Made by a program: the position numbers and the translations under genes | In this document: positions 36,807-46,488 of the stretch, in pieces | Layout: the number at the start of each line of letters is the position of its first letter | Numbering within the stretch: the stretch's first letter is position 1 | NCBI GenBank assembly: GCA_963579025.1 | Contig: CAUZFZ010000008.1 | Location: forward strand, 1 to 64,000 | DNA length: 64,000 nt | Source: CAUZFZ01 sp963579025 | GTDB taxonomy: Bacteria > Planctomycetota > Planctomycetia > Planctomycetales > Planctomycetaceae | Reading direction: 5' to 3' | The notes under the pieces: generated by a model | What the model was told of the DNA's origin: nothing | The model's input: only the letters and a program-made list of their open reading frames with translations | Database searches by the model: none

Positions 36807-39467
36807 TTACTCGATGGGACGAACAACACGTGGCGTGCCGAGTTCCTCGATGCGTTTTTCCGCTTTGGCTTTCGCCAGTCCGGCGAGGGAGGGGATCGCA
36901 CGGCTGTACCAGTAGTGTGGGACCGCCGCGAACTCATTGCGTTTCTGGCTGGCCTGCATCCAGTTCCACCATTCGTCCGCAAGGCTGAGCTGCTCCTGCG
37001 GGTCTGTCGGGTTTGCCAGGTCCTGTTTGACGAGTGAGGTAAGGACTTTGTCGCCTGTCTTTGAGAGTGCCTGCAGGCCGGCTGGCCAGAGGCCTCTGGC
37101 CAGGCACAGATAGCGGCCTCGGGCGAAGTAGGCCGTTGAGTCGTACGGATCAGCCTTGAGTGCGGCAGTCGCCGCCGTGAACTGCTCGGCCATAGCCTGT
37201 CGCACCGCGATCTCCTTGCGCAGCCCGGCCAGTACTGGTTGCAGGTCGCGACCACGGATACGTGCCGCTGTGGCGTCGACGGTCTTCAGCAACGCTCTGG
37301 CGGCGTCGAAATCCTCGGCATCAATGGCCTCACCCGCAGCTTCGGCAGTAGCGGTCGCCAGTGCGACCAGAGCCTGCGGTGTTTTGGCAGCCGTACGCAG
37401 TGCTTCAAAGACGTCGGCGCGCGAGGAATGCGCATCAACTCGAAAGTCCTGCCTGATCACGGCCACGATGGCGAGTGTTTTGTCGACGTCACCCGCGGCC
37501 ACTGCCAGATCACGAGCGGCTTTCAGCATGACGTATCGTGCGGCCGCGTCGTTGTTGGATTTGTCCTGTCCCTGTTCGAGAAGCTTGTTGGCCATGGCGA
37601 GTTTTTCTGCCGGTGTCCTGGCCTCGCTGATGTCCGACTGAAAAACTTCCCGCACCAGCGCGGCCGCTTTCGTCAGTGCTGCTTTGTCCGGCATGGCTTC
37701 GATTGCGTTCCCGCTATCTGCCAGCGACTGCGGCTCCGGCGGCAACGCGGAACTCGATGAGAGTTCCAGGCGGCTGACTCGGTAGGTCGTATTGTCTGTT
37801 GCCAGAAAAACAGCGGATGTTGTCGGTTGCTGGTATTCCGGCGGCAGTCGCAAGCGTGACACGTCACCCTGCCAGTCGACCACGGGCAGGTCGTTGCACG
37901 TGACGCGTACGGAATTCTCACTCACTGCGCACTGGATGACATTGGGTTCGTCAGGTGAAAGCCAACTGCCGAACACCGACGCTTCGTTTCCGTCGGCCGG
38001 CTGCCCGTCAATCAGTCCCAGCCCGCTGGCTTGAGCCGACCAGCCGTCAATCACGACCGCCACGTGCTGATTCGCGATTTGCAGTCCAATGAGGATGCCG
38101 TTGTTTCCTCGCACTTCATCGACTTCGAGTGTCAGTTCGTACGCATCCGGGAGCCCGATTTCGATGGGCAACTGGCCGAGACCAATCCCCGTGGTACTCA
38201 AGGCACCGTCTTCCTTGCTCCAGTTCCCGACGAGAGCAGGGTGGTCCAGGTTGACCAGTGGTATCAGGTCGATGATCCCTTTCTTCGGTGCGTCTGCTAC
38301 CGGCGTAACAACGTCGGGATCCACTGGCTCGCCCACGACGCCTGTGGATTCGCCGGTGTCTGGTAATTCGTCCGGTTGCGTATCCGTGTCCGGCTCATCC
38401 GGGTCGGACCGACGCGGGGCTCCTGTGCTGCGCTGTCCGGGGTTGTCGGCGACTACGTATGGTGCCGGTTCAGGAGCCGGTGCATTGCCACTCGGCAGCA
38501 TCGAACTCGCCAGCATCACGACAGCGATCAGCCCGCCGACGGCCAGCCCAACTCCGAGTGGATTTTCTTTCAGATTCAGTTTGCGTTTGCGCGGCTTCTC
38601 CGTCGGTTCAGGTCCCGGCGAGTCCTTGCGTTTAGCCACTTTCTTTTCCGGAATCAGCTCAGACGGAGTCGCAGCAGCCGCGGCAGCGTTGCGTTTCAGA
38701 ACCGGCTTTTCTTCCTTCGGCTCACGTCGACGCACTTTGCGTTTAGACAGCGGCTTCAGATCCGGCATTTCCGGAGCCGCGCGAAGCGCTTCCTGATCGA
38801 TTTCGTAGGAATCCCGATTGGTTGCGTCATCCAGCTCGAAGGGAATCTCGCACTTCGGACATGGATGCGATTCACCGAAACTTGCACGACTCTTCAGCCT
38901 GAGTGCGGCCCCGCATTCGGGGCACGTGACTTTGATGGCATCAGGGTCGTAGGCGACGTTTGAATCGAACGGGTCGTCGGACGCCGGAGACGACCGACTT
39001 GTCTTTGCTGCCGTTTCAATTGGTGCCGGTTTCGGAATACCTCGAATCAGTGGTTCGTCCGCCTTTTTCCCGACCGGTTTCGGGACGGACACAGGAACCT
39101 TGGACTCGACGGGAGTTTCTGCGACCGGCGCTTGAGATGCGGCCGGTTTCGGATCCGACTTTTTGGGTGCGGGCGGTGGAGTTGTAAAGAACCGGGCTTC
39201 CAGCAATTGCTGGTCATAGGCCGTCTTCGCATCGGGATCGAGCAGGCACTCGACGGCGGCATCAAGTTCAGTCAGGAGCTGCTCGGCGCATTCGCTATGC
39301 GGTCCATCAGCGACCGATTGCAGAATCGCCTGCCGATCTGCGAGGGCTGACCCGATCGCCGCGAGATCCGACTCAAACTGCATGACGCCAAGAAGCTCGT
39401 AATGATTGGGCGACGGTTTGTCCGCGGGAATATCGAGCCATTCTGAATAGGCGTTGAAATCCGGCAT
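36807..39467 (-). CDS. Membrane protein with J-like domain, zinc ribbon and exported C-terminal domain
   Basis: 886 aa. Residues 7-90 form the planctomycete J-like domain: WLDIP, NHYELLGV, then LLDPDAKTAYDQQL, which matches the last J-domain helix. The HPD tripeptide needed by classical J proteins is absent. A Pro-rich linker follows, then a zinc ribbon (Cys182, 185, 203, 206), a basic stretch and one membrane helix (304-325). The exported part has a concanavalin-like region (about 400-570, LLNLDHPALVGNWSKEDG-like) and a long helical C-terminus. It lies 20 bp behind the WD40 gene and is the last gene of the Hsp70 cluster. Confidence 0.75.
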   Translation of the reverse strand: MPDFNAYSEWLDIPADKPSPNHYELLGVMQFESDLAAIGSALADRQAILQSVADGPHSECAEQLLTELDAAVECLLDPDAKTAYDQQLLEARFFTTPPPAPKKSDPKPAASQAPVAETPVESKVPVSVPKPVGKKADEPLIRGIPKPAPIETAAKTSRSSPASDDPFDSNVAYDPDAIKVTCPECGAALRLKSRASFGESHPCPKCEIPFELDDATNRDSYEIDQEALRAAPEMPDLKPLSKRKVRRREPKEEKPVLKRNAAAAAATPSELIPEKKVAKRKDSPGPEPTEKPRKRKLNLKENPLGVGLAVGGLIAVVMLASSMLPSGNAPAPEPAPYVVADNPGQRSTGAPRRSDPDEPDTDTQPDELPDTGESTGVVGEPVDPDVVTPVADAPKKGIIDLIPLVNLDHPALVGNWSKEDGALSTTGIGLGQLPIEIGLPDAYELTLEVDEVRGNNGILIGLQIANQHVAVVIDGWSAQASGLGLIDGQPADGNEASVFGSWLSPDEPNVIQCAVSENSVRVTCNDLPVVDWQGDVSRLRLPPEYQQPTTSAVFLATDNTTYRVSRLELSSSSALPPEPQSLADSGNAIEAMPDKAALTKAAALVREVFQSDISEARTPAEKLAMANKLLEQGQDKSNNDAAARYVMLKAARDLAVAAGDVDKTLAIVAVIRQDFRVDAHSSRADVFEALRTAAKTPQALVALATATAEAAGEAIDAEDFDAARALLKTVDATAARIRGRDLQPVLAGLRKEIAVRQAMAEQFTAATAALKADPYDSTAYFARGRYLCLARGLWPAGLQALSKTGDKVLTSLVKQDLANPTDPQEQLSLADEWWNWMQASQKRNEFAAVPHYWYSRAIPSLAGLAKAKAEKRIEELGTPRVVRPIE

Positions 39468-39487
39468 GACGACTTACCTTGTGGGTA

Positions 39488-42400
39488 TTATTCCGTCGGG
39501 ACGAGGGCGGCGGCGAGGGCGGGCAACTTCCAAATCCGGATGACGCCATCCTGCGCCGTTGTCACAACGTGTGTTCCGCCGGTCAGAAAATGCGCTCCGA
39601 CCATGCGGCTTCCCTGCAGATTGCTGTCAGGAATCTCAATCGGCAGACCGGTCTTCGGTCGATCTTCTACGGGAGGATCAGCAGGGGGCGGCTCACGATT
39701 CAGATCAATCAACGACAGCCCCGACTCTATTGTGGCGAGGCACGTGCCGTTCCCCGACAGATAGACGTATTGCGAACCCGGTCGAACCTGGCTGATTTCA
39801 GTTCCCGAATCGAGTGCCCAGGTGCGGACCGTTCCGTCGTCGCTAAACGACGTGATCTGCGATTCGTCATCGGAGAACGCAAAACGGTAAACCGTCTTTA
39901 AGTGTCCCATGAGTGCTGTGACCTGGTCTCCGCTTTCCACGTCGAATACGCGGACCGCCGCATCATCGATTACCGCGACGAACTTGCCGGATGGCGAAAA
40001 ACTAATGCTGCTCGGTGTACCGGAACCGTCTCCAAACGCTCGCACCACGCTGCCATCCTCGATGTTGCGAAGCTCGATCAAAGCGGGCCCTTTTTTCTTC
40101 GGACGGGAGACGACAGCAACGTGGTTACCGTTTGGAGCGAAGTCGAATGCAGCCATCTCAGGAATCTTGAACGACCCGAGTTTCTCGCCGGACGTGACGT
40201 CCCAGTGGTTCAGACCATATCGGTTCCGCGACACGAGCGTTTTTCCGTCGGCAGATATGACGGTCCGCGAGGCGCCCGTGTTGCTGGACTTGAAGATCAG
40301 TTGGCCGGTCCGTGTATTCCACACCTTGGCGCATCCGGCGTGAGCCGCCGTGAGAAGTTGTCCATCGCTCGTGCAATGAGGGACTCCTGCGTAGGACCCT
40401 GCCAACAGAATCCTGCCAACTTCTCCGACCGGCTTATTGACGTCGAGCGAATCGCTTGCCGCTCCGTCTGTTTCGGCCGGCATGCCAAATGCTGCCAGAT
40501 TGAGTACGCGATCGGGCAAATCCCAGACGGTGACGCCTCCATTGGCATGTCCGAAAGCGAGCGACTTGCCATCCGGCGAAAATGTCATGCAACTGAGGGC
40601 GTCTTCCTGGCTGCCAAACTGAGCAACGTGACGGCCGCTCGACGCATTCCAGATACGGACCGCCGGAGTCCCGCTTAACAGCGAGACTGCAAATCGACCA
40701 TCGGGTGAGAACATCGCGGATTTCGTCGCCACTTGTGTCGAGTAGCCGCGAAAACGCCGCACTTCAAGACCGGTCACGGCATTCCAGAGACGCATGGCTC
40801 CGGCATCGGTTGTGAGTAATCGATCGGCTGGCTGCGGAGCAAATCTCGCGACGGGCGTTCCAGCTCCATCGAAGACGCTTAGAGGTTTCCCCGTCGCCCG
40901 GTCGAGCACACGGATCGTTCCGTCGACGGCCGCCAGAATCTGCTCCCCGTTTGACGAGAATCCGGCGGATGAGGCGCCCACGTTGAGCAGCGAGTATTGC
41001 CACATCTGCGTACCGTCATTGATGTCCCACAGCCGGACGTTACCCACGCCACCCCGCCCGTCCGCAGCCGTCGACACCATCGCCGTACCGTCGGGCGACA
41101 CTTCGACAGATGTCACGTACAGATCGTGTTTCTGCCGCCATTGCGACGCTTTCCTGGTCGCGATCTCAGTTTCGACGATCGCTCCGTTGGAGTGGACGGT
41201 GACAATCGACTTTTCACCTTTCGCCAGCGCAAAGGCATATACGGCGCCTTGTTGTGCGTCGACGACGAGCTTCTCCTCGTGGGTCGCCGCATCCCAGAAT
41301 CGTACGTCTTTGTCATTGCCTGACGCTGTCAGCAGTGTGGTGCCGTCGCCGCTGAATTCGATCTGCCGCACATCGCGTTCGTGTGCCGTGAACTGCTGGA
41401 TTGCATCACGGTAGCCCTCAAAGTCCAGAGTCGATGGCTTGGGAACGGAGTCGGCCTCAGTCAGTTCGCTGCTGGCTTCGTCCGGCAATCGCCAGAGTGT
41501 CACATCGCCACCTTCCATGGTGAGTAATCTGCGCACGGAGTCGTGTGCGGTACTCACGGCCGCAAGCCAGCCAAGCTGTGCTTCCTTGTCACCATGCGGT
41601 CTGGTTGTCCCACTGGCTACGTCGAAGATTGTCAGCCCATTGTTGTTGCCGTAGGCAAAGGCACCGTCCGCGCTGAGGGCGACGCGAGACAACGAACCTT
41701 CGATCGGCACAGCTGCCATCGCGCGGCCATCGACGCCCCAGACGCGCAGAATCCTGTCTGCATTACCCACCGACGCGATCACTTGCCCGTTCGCCGAAAC
41801 TGCGAGGGGAACAGTGATCGCAGCGCCGCGGTCATACGGTTCATGGCCCTCCAGAGTTTGGACAAGCTGGCCGGTATGACGTTCGTAGACTTTGATTTCC
41901 GTTCCATCGATGGCCACAACATGCTTGCCGTCACCAGTCAGGACGGCTGGTTGTTCCGTCGTGGGAAAGCGGCCGACTTCGCCGCCGGTCACCAGATCAA
42001 TCAGCACGGGAGTGAGTGGCCCGACAAACTCCATCCGCATTGAAACCAGCGCCATCCGATTGTCCGGCGACAACGACATGCCGCGCAGAGTCATGCCCGG
42101 CAATGCGATGCGATTCAGTTCACGCCCGTCGGCAACGTCCCAGACGTGAACGGCCAGTGAACTCGCCGAGACTACGTAATTGCCATCCTGTGAAATTGCG
42201 AGATGTTCGGCTGAGTGGTTGATGGTCTTGAATATCAACTTCCCGGTGGCGGTGTCCCAGACCTTGGCACCGCCGTAATAGATGGATGCGACTCGATGTC
42301 CAGTGCGTGAAGCGGCTGCCGAAGTTTGAGCGTAGCGAAAGCGACTCAGGCGATTACCACTCTCCGCTGCAGACGACGCAGGCGTGGCTGCCGGCTCACC

Positions 42401-44173
42401 AACTGCAGGCGGATCGAGTTCCGGCAGGCGCCAGATGCGGGTGGTTCCGTCCCGGCCACTTGACGCCAGGAACTTACCCGACGGGAAGAAGTCGACGTCG
42501 TAGATGTCGCCCTCATGCCCGGTGAACTTCGCCACTTCCTCGCCGCTCGTCGTGTTCCAGACCTGGATAAACGTCTCCTTGCGGTCGGGCACAACCGAGG
42601 CGGCGTACTGGCCGTTTGGTGACAAGGCCAGCGCACCTGACGACTTCACTTCGAACTCGTGGACCTGCAGTCCGGAATCGGCGTTCCAGATCTGAAAATT
42701 GGAATTGATACCCCGCGCGAGCACACCGCGACTGTCGCCCGTTGGCGCATACGGCGTGATGGCATCGTACATCGTGATCTGATCGCCCGACTCCGCGGAC
42801 ATGCGGACCAGGATGTCATCGACGACGGCGAACACCCAGGCTCCGTCGGGTGAAAACCGGACGTCACGAGCAGCACGTCCTGTTCGTACGTAATTCCATC
42901 GCTCGTTACCCGATTCCAGATCCCACATCCGCACGCTGCCATCGCCCTGTCCGCCAGCGGACGTTGCCGACTTGCCGTCCGGAGCGAAGGCCACAGACGA
43001 CGGAGCCGCCGTGTGTCCTTCCAGCGACCGAACAGGCTGACCGGTCTCCAGGCTGATGTGCCGCAACTCAGTGCTGTCGCCGTTCGCCAGAATGGAATGT
43101 CCGTCCGGAGCGACCGCGAACGTATACAGGTATCGTCCCGACCGAAAATTGCGGATGGACTTTTCCGCCTGCAGATTCCAAAGCCGAAGCAAGCCATTCG
43201 AACTCGACGTGAGCATGTACCGACCCGACGCGAAGGGTCGAACCTTTGTGAAGTACTCTTTTTCGTCGCCCTTCAGAACCATGGCCTCATCGGAAAATCC
43301 GCCGGGCAATTCGAATTCGTCATCAGACAGCGAAAGCAACAACGCGTTGGTGACGGCTCCCTCCACAAACGACAGTTGCAGCGTGGGCGGCTCGGTCGCC
43401 ACGACGGGAAATTTTCGCGTCAATACGGCATTGGCTTTGTTGCGCAGTTTGTCTCGCAACTCGTCGACATCTGGTGGCTCTTCCGACTCGTCTGCCTGGG
43501 GCATGTTGGCAACTTTGACGACCAGCGTATGATCGCCGCCCTCCAGTTCGATTCCGCTTGTCAGCTCCTCGATCGGGAAATCGGTCTCGTCAAGCTCGAA
43601 ATAGACGAGCTTCTCTTCGAACTGTTTCGTGAACGCCTCATCGACTTCAACGCGAAACTGCGCCGGCCCATCGGGGTCGACCGTTACCGGCCCGAACAGC
43701 ATGAAGAGCACGAACAGCACCACAACAGTCGTGCCGCCAATCAGGTAGTTGCGAGGCAACCCTTTGATGTAATCCGCCGCCTGCCGGCCAGACGCAATTA
43801 GCTGATCGGGCAAAGAGGGTTTGGCGAGCCCATCCGTGGCGCTGTCTGTCTCCGGCGGATTCTCCGCTTCGATCTGCGCTCGCAGTTTCTCGTCGTAGAC
43901 CTCTTTCTTTTTCGACCTCAGCAGGCACACCTGCGCCTTTGAAACCTCGTTCAGCAATTGCTGTGACGCCGCCATATTCGGCCCCAGCGCGAGCTGCCGC
44001 AGAAAGGCGGACTGGCGATTGCCGGCAGATTCGATGACTTCCAGATCGTCCTCGAATGCCTCGATGCCCAGCAGCCGGTAGTGGTTGGGCGGTTGCTCTT
44101 TAGGCGGGATCCCCAGCCATTTGTGGTAGGGATCAAACGCACCGGCATCGGCATCAGGGGGTGAATCGGCCAT
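39488..44173 (-). CDS. Giant membrane-anchored WD40 protein with N-terminal J-like domain
   Basis: 1561 aa. The J-like domain (18-98) reads WLGIPPKEQPPNHYRLLGI and ends LLRSKKKEVYDEKLRAQ; it has no HPD. A single membrane helix lies at 143-161, so the J-like part should be cytoplasmic and the rest exported. After a ~120-residue spacer come at least a dozen WD40 repeats in two or more blocks. Good examples are FTGHEGDIYDVDFFPSGK and FAPDGKSATSAGGQGDGSVR. They would form two or more propellers able to bind proteins. Hsp70 is encoded 174 bp upstream and the zinc-ribbon J-like protein 20 bp downstream, all in one direction, which suggests one functional unit. Confidence 0.8.
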   Translation of the reverse strand: MADSPPDADAGAFDPYHKWLGIPPKEQPPNHYRLLGIEAFEDDLEVIESAGNRQSAFLRQLALGPNMAASQQLLNEVSKAQVCLLRSKKKEVYDEKLRAQIEAENPPETDSATDGLAKPSLPDQLIASGRQAADYIKGLPRNYLIGGTTVVVLFVLFMLFGPVTVDPDGPAQFRVEVDEAFTKQFEEKLVYFELDETDFPIEELTSGIELEGGDHTLVVKVANMPQADESEEPPDVDELRDKLRNKANAVLTRKFPVVATEPPTLQLSFVEGAVTNALLLSLSDDEFELPGGFSDEAMVLKGDEKEYFTKVRPFASGRYMLTSSSNGLLRLWNLQAEKSIRNFRSGRYLYTFAVAPDGHSILANGDSTELRHISLETGQPVRSLEGHTAAPSSVAFAPDGKSATSAGGQGDGSVRMWDLESGNERWNYVRTGRAARDVRFSPDGAWVFAVVDDILVRMSAESGDQITMYDAITPYAPTGDSRGVLARGINSNFQIWNADSGLQVHEFEVKSSGALALSPNGQYAASVVPDRKETFIQVWNTTSGEEVAKFTGHEGDIYDVDFFPSGKFLASSGRDGTTRIWRLPELDPPAVGEPAATPASSAAESGNRLSRFRYAQTSAAASRTGHRVASIYYGGAKVWDTATGKLIFKTINHSAEHLAISQDGNYVVSASSLAVHVWDVADGRELNRIALPGMTLRGMSLSPDNRMALVSMRMEFVGPLTPVLIDLVTGGEVGRFPTTEQPAVLTGDGKHVVAIDGTEIKVYERHTGQLVQTLEGHEPYDRGAAITVPLAVSANGQVIASVGNADRILRVWGVDGRAMAAVPIEGSLSRVALSADGAFAYGNNNGLTIFDVASGTTRPHGDKEAQLGWLAAVSTAHDSVRRLLTMEGGDVTLWRLPDEASSELTEADSVPKPSTLDFEGYRDAIQQFTAHERDVRQIEFSGDGTTLLTASGNDKDVRFWDAATHEEKLVVDAQQGAVYAFALAKGEKSIVTVHSNGAIVETEIATRKASQWRQKHDLYVTSVEVSPDGTAMVSTAADGRGGVGNVRLWDINDGTQMWQYSLLNVGASSAGFSSNGEQILAAVDGTIRVLDRATGKPLSVFDGAGTPVARFAPQPADRLLTTDAGAMRLWNAVTGLEVRRFRGYSTQVATKSAMFSPDGRFAVSLLSGTPAVRIWNASSGRHVAQFGSQEDALSCMTFSPDGKSLAFGHANGGVTVWDLPDRVLNLAAFGMPAETDGAASDSLDVNKPVGEVGRILLAGSYAGVPHCTSDGQLLTAAHAGCAKVWNTRTGQLIFKSSNTGASRTVISADGKTLVSRNRYGLNHWDVTSGEKLGSFKIPEMAAFDFAPNGNHVAVVSRPKKKGPALIELRNIEDGSVVRAFGDGSGTPSSISFSPSGKFVAVIDDAAVRVFDVESGDQVTALMGHLKTVYRFAFSDDESQITSFSDDGTVRTWALDSGTEISQVRPGSQYVYLSGNGTCLATIESGLSLIDLNREPPPADPPVEDRPKTGLPIEIPDSNLQGSRMVGAHFLTGGTHVVTTAQDGVIRIWKLPALAAALVPTE

Positions 44174-44346
44174 GGCGGGGAATAGCGTGCGGGAGGAGAG
44201 AGGTTGAGGAGGGACTTTCAGTATAGCCCGCCGAAGTGCTCACAAAAGGGCCAGGCCGTCGATCGGCGAGTCGAGCCACAAGTGCCGTCCTGCCACGAAT
44301 CACGCTGGCCGTCTGCTGTGGGAAAGTGCTTCGCGAGAAAGCAGCC

Positions 44347-46281
44347 TTACTTCCCATCCAAACCACGGGTCTCTCGGCCAACGAAGGACGTCCAGGATTC
44401 CATCTCGTCGGCATTCAGGCTGTTGTCACGGGCAAACGTCGTTTTCGCTTCCGTGTCGTTCACGCGAGCCGTGACCTGAAGCCGGCCGCTTTTCTGCATC
44501 TCGTAGCGAACATATACCGGAGTTTTCGCTGGCAGGTTCGCGGGCAAATCCCGAATCGATGAGACGCCCACCTGAGTGCAGTATTCCGGCACGGGGTTCT
44601 CGCCCTCCAGCACCTCCACCTTGACGCTCGGCTGCCCCTGTTTCGCAGTCGTGAATTTCTGTTCGACAGCATGCGGAAGAGGCGTGTTCTTCGGGATAAG
44701 GATGTGATTGACCTTCCGCTTCGTCTTCCCGTCCACGCCGACGATTCCGATGCTGTGCGAGTTCACGTCCGTCAGATTAAAGCGGGCGGGTTCACTCTGA
44801 TGCCGTTCGCGTCGTACCAGCATGTCCGCGTATAGAGCCGCTCCGTGAGCCACCGCTTCGTCCGGCGACATCGATCGGTCGACGGGGCGGCCGCTGATGT
44901 TCTCCAGCATTTCGCCCACCATCGGCATTCGCGTCGAGCCGCCGATCAACAGCACTCGGGAAATATCCGACCACGCCAGTCCGGATTCGCGCAACGCGAG
45001 TTCTGTTGTCTGGCGCGTGCGACTCAGCATAGGCAATGTGGCTTCTTCGAAATCCTCGCGAGTCACGTCAATCTTCATCCGCGAGCCCTGGTAATTGATG
45101 TGCATCGCAGCTTTGGCCCGCTCGGTCAGGGAACGCTTGGCACTTTCGGCCGCCGCTTCCATTTCCACCTTCGTGGACGGATCGTCACGCGGATCGGTGT
45201 CGTGCTCATCTTCGAAGCGTTCGGCTGCCAGGTCGACCAGAGCCTGATCCCAGTCCTTGCCCCCAAGCAACACGTCACCATCCGTGGCGATGGCTTTGAA
45301 CGAATTCCCCAGGATTTCCAGAATCGTGACATCGAACGTCCCGCCGCCCAGGTCGTACACGAGCACGCGCATCGTGTCGCCCGACGCAGTCGCCAGATTT
45401 CCGTCAAGAAACCCGAACTGATGGCCAAACGCGACAGCAGCGGCTGTTGGTTCGTTGATGATGTCCAGCACGTCCAGTCCGGCCATTCGCCCGGCATCGA
45501 CAGTCGCCTGCCGACGTCGTTCATCGAAGTAGGCCGGTACTGTGATCACGGCCTGCTTCAGCGGCTGATCCAATTGACGCTCGGCATCGGCCTTTAACGA
45601 CCGCAGTATGATCGATGAAATGACCTGTGGCGGAAGCTGTTCCCCGTTGATCGGTTTGCTGAAGACCTTCTGCCCCATTTCTCGCTTTGCACAAACCGCC
45701 ACGCGGTCCGGCTCAAACACCACCGATGCGACCGCCTCCTTACCGACGACGACTCCACCGTCATCAAACAGCACGACGCTGGGCGTCAGCAGGTCACCAT
45801 CGGAATTACGAATGCTGACGGGCCGCCCCTGCGAATCGACATAAGCGAGCGCCGAATAGGTCGTGCCAAGATCGATCCCCAATGGCGGAATGGCGTCCTT
45901 CGCGTCATCCGTCGTCGCCGGTTGCGGCGTCGCGGCCGCCGGCGTCGATTTGCTGAGGCGGTGTTGCGCGCTCTTCATCGCCGCCCGAAAGACCTGATTG
46001 ATCGCACTCGAAGCATCCGGCCGCAGCGCCACAACGCCGGCATCGCCACGGTAGGTCTTCGGGAACAACTCGGCGAACAGGGCGTCCCATCCGAGCGTCT
46101 CGCGGCCAAGTTCGCGGCACTCGGGCGGCAGTTCCAGCCAGGCGGCTTCGACAACCAGCTTCTTATAGAGGTCCGGGTCAGCCAGAACCGTTTCCGGTTG
46201 CCCCAGCATATTTGGCAGGTGCTTTCCCACGAGCTGCTTCGCGGTCGACTGAAACAGCCCGAATGTTTTTTCGCTCACCAC
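44347..46281 (-). CDS. Hsp70-family ATPase with N-terminal extension
   Basis: 644 aa. The DnaK-type nucleotide-binding domain starts with GIDLGTTYSALAYVDSQGRP (135-154). It continues through AVITVPAYFDERRRQAT, INEPTAAAVAFG, YDLGGGTFDVTIL and RVLLIGGSTRMPMV, so all ATP-site motifs are intact. A beta-sandwich substrate-binding region follows, but the helical lid is short. The first ~130 residues are an added helical domain with no counterpart in DnaK. Starts at GTG codons (46281 or the next codon, 46278), with GGAG upstream. It probably acts as a specialised chaperone with the two J-like-domain membrane proteins encoded behind it. It lacks a DnaK-type EEVD or acidic tail. Confidence 0.88.
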   Translation of the reverse strand: MVSEKTFGLFQSTAKQLVGKHLPNMLGQPETVLADPDLYKKLVVEAAWLELPPECRELGRETLGWDALFAELFPKTYRGDAGVVALRPDASSAINQVFRAAMKSAQHRLSKSTPAAATPQPATTDDAKDAIPPLGIDLGTTYSALAYVDSQGRPVSIRNSDGDLLTPSVVLFDDGGVVVGKEAVASVVFEPDRVAVCAKREMGQKVFSKPINGEQLPPQVISSIILRSLKADAERQLDQPLKQAVITVPAYFDERRRQATVDAGRMAGLDVLDIINEPTAAAVAFGHQFGFLDGNLATASGDTMRVLVYDLGGGTFDVTILEILGNSFKAIATDGDVLLGGKDWDQALVDLAAERFEDEHDTDPRDDPSTKVEMEAAAESAKRSLTERAKAAMHINYQGSRMKIDVTREDFEEATLPMLSRTRQTTELALRESGLAWSDISRVLLIGGSTRMPMVGEMLENISGRPVDRSMSPDEAVAHGAALYADMLVRRERHQSEPARFNLTDVNSHSIGIVGVDGKTKRKVNHILIPKNTPLPHAVEQKFTTAKQGQPSVKVEVLEGENPVPEYCTQVGVSSIRDLPANLPAKTPVYVRYEMQKSGRLQVTARVNDTEAKTTFARDNSLNADEMESWTSFVGRETRGLDGK

Positions 46282-46488
46282 AACTCCAGCCCCAGGGCAA
46301 GGTACCTGATCCTATCGCATGAGGGATTTCGCCCGGGGCCGATGATCGTCCACTGCGGACCCGAATTAAAGCGAGTGACTGCAGTTGGTCCTTGAGGCCG
46401 GCTGGATCGAGTACAGTCTCGCCCGCGTTCAAAGTAGACGCAGACGAATCACCGCAAACAGGAAAACCTTCGACCGGAGAATGTGCTG

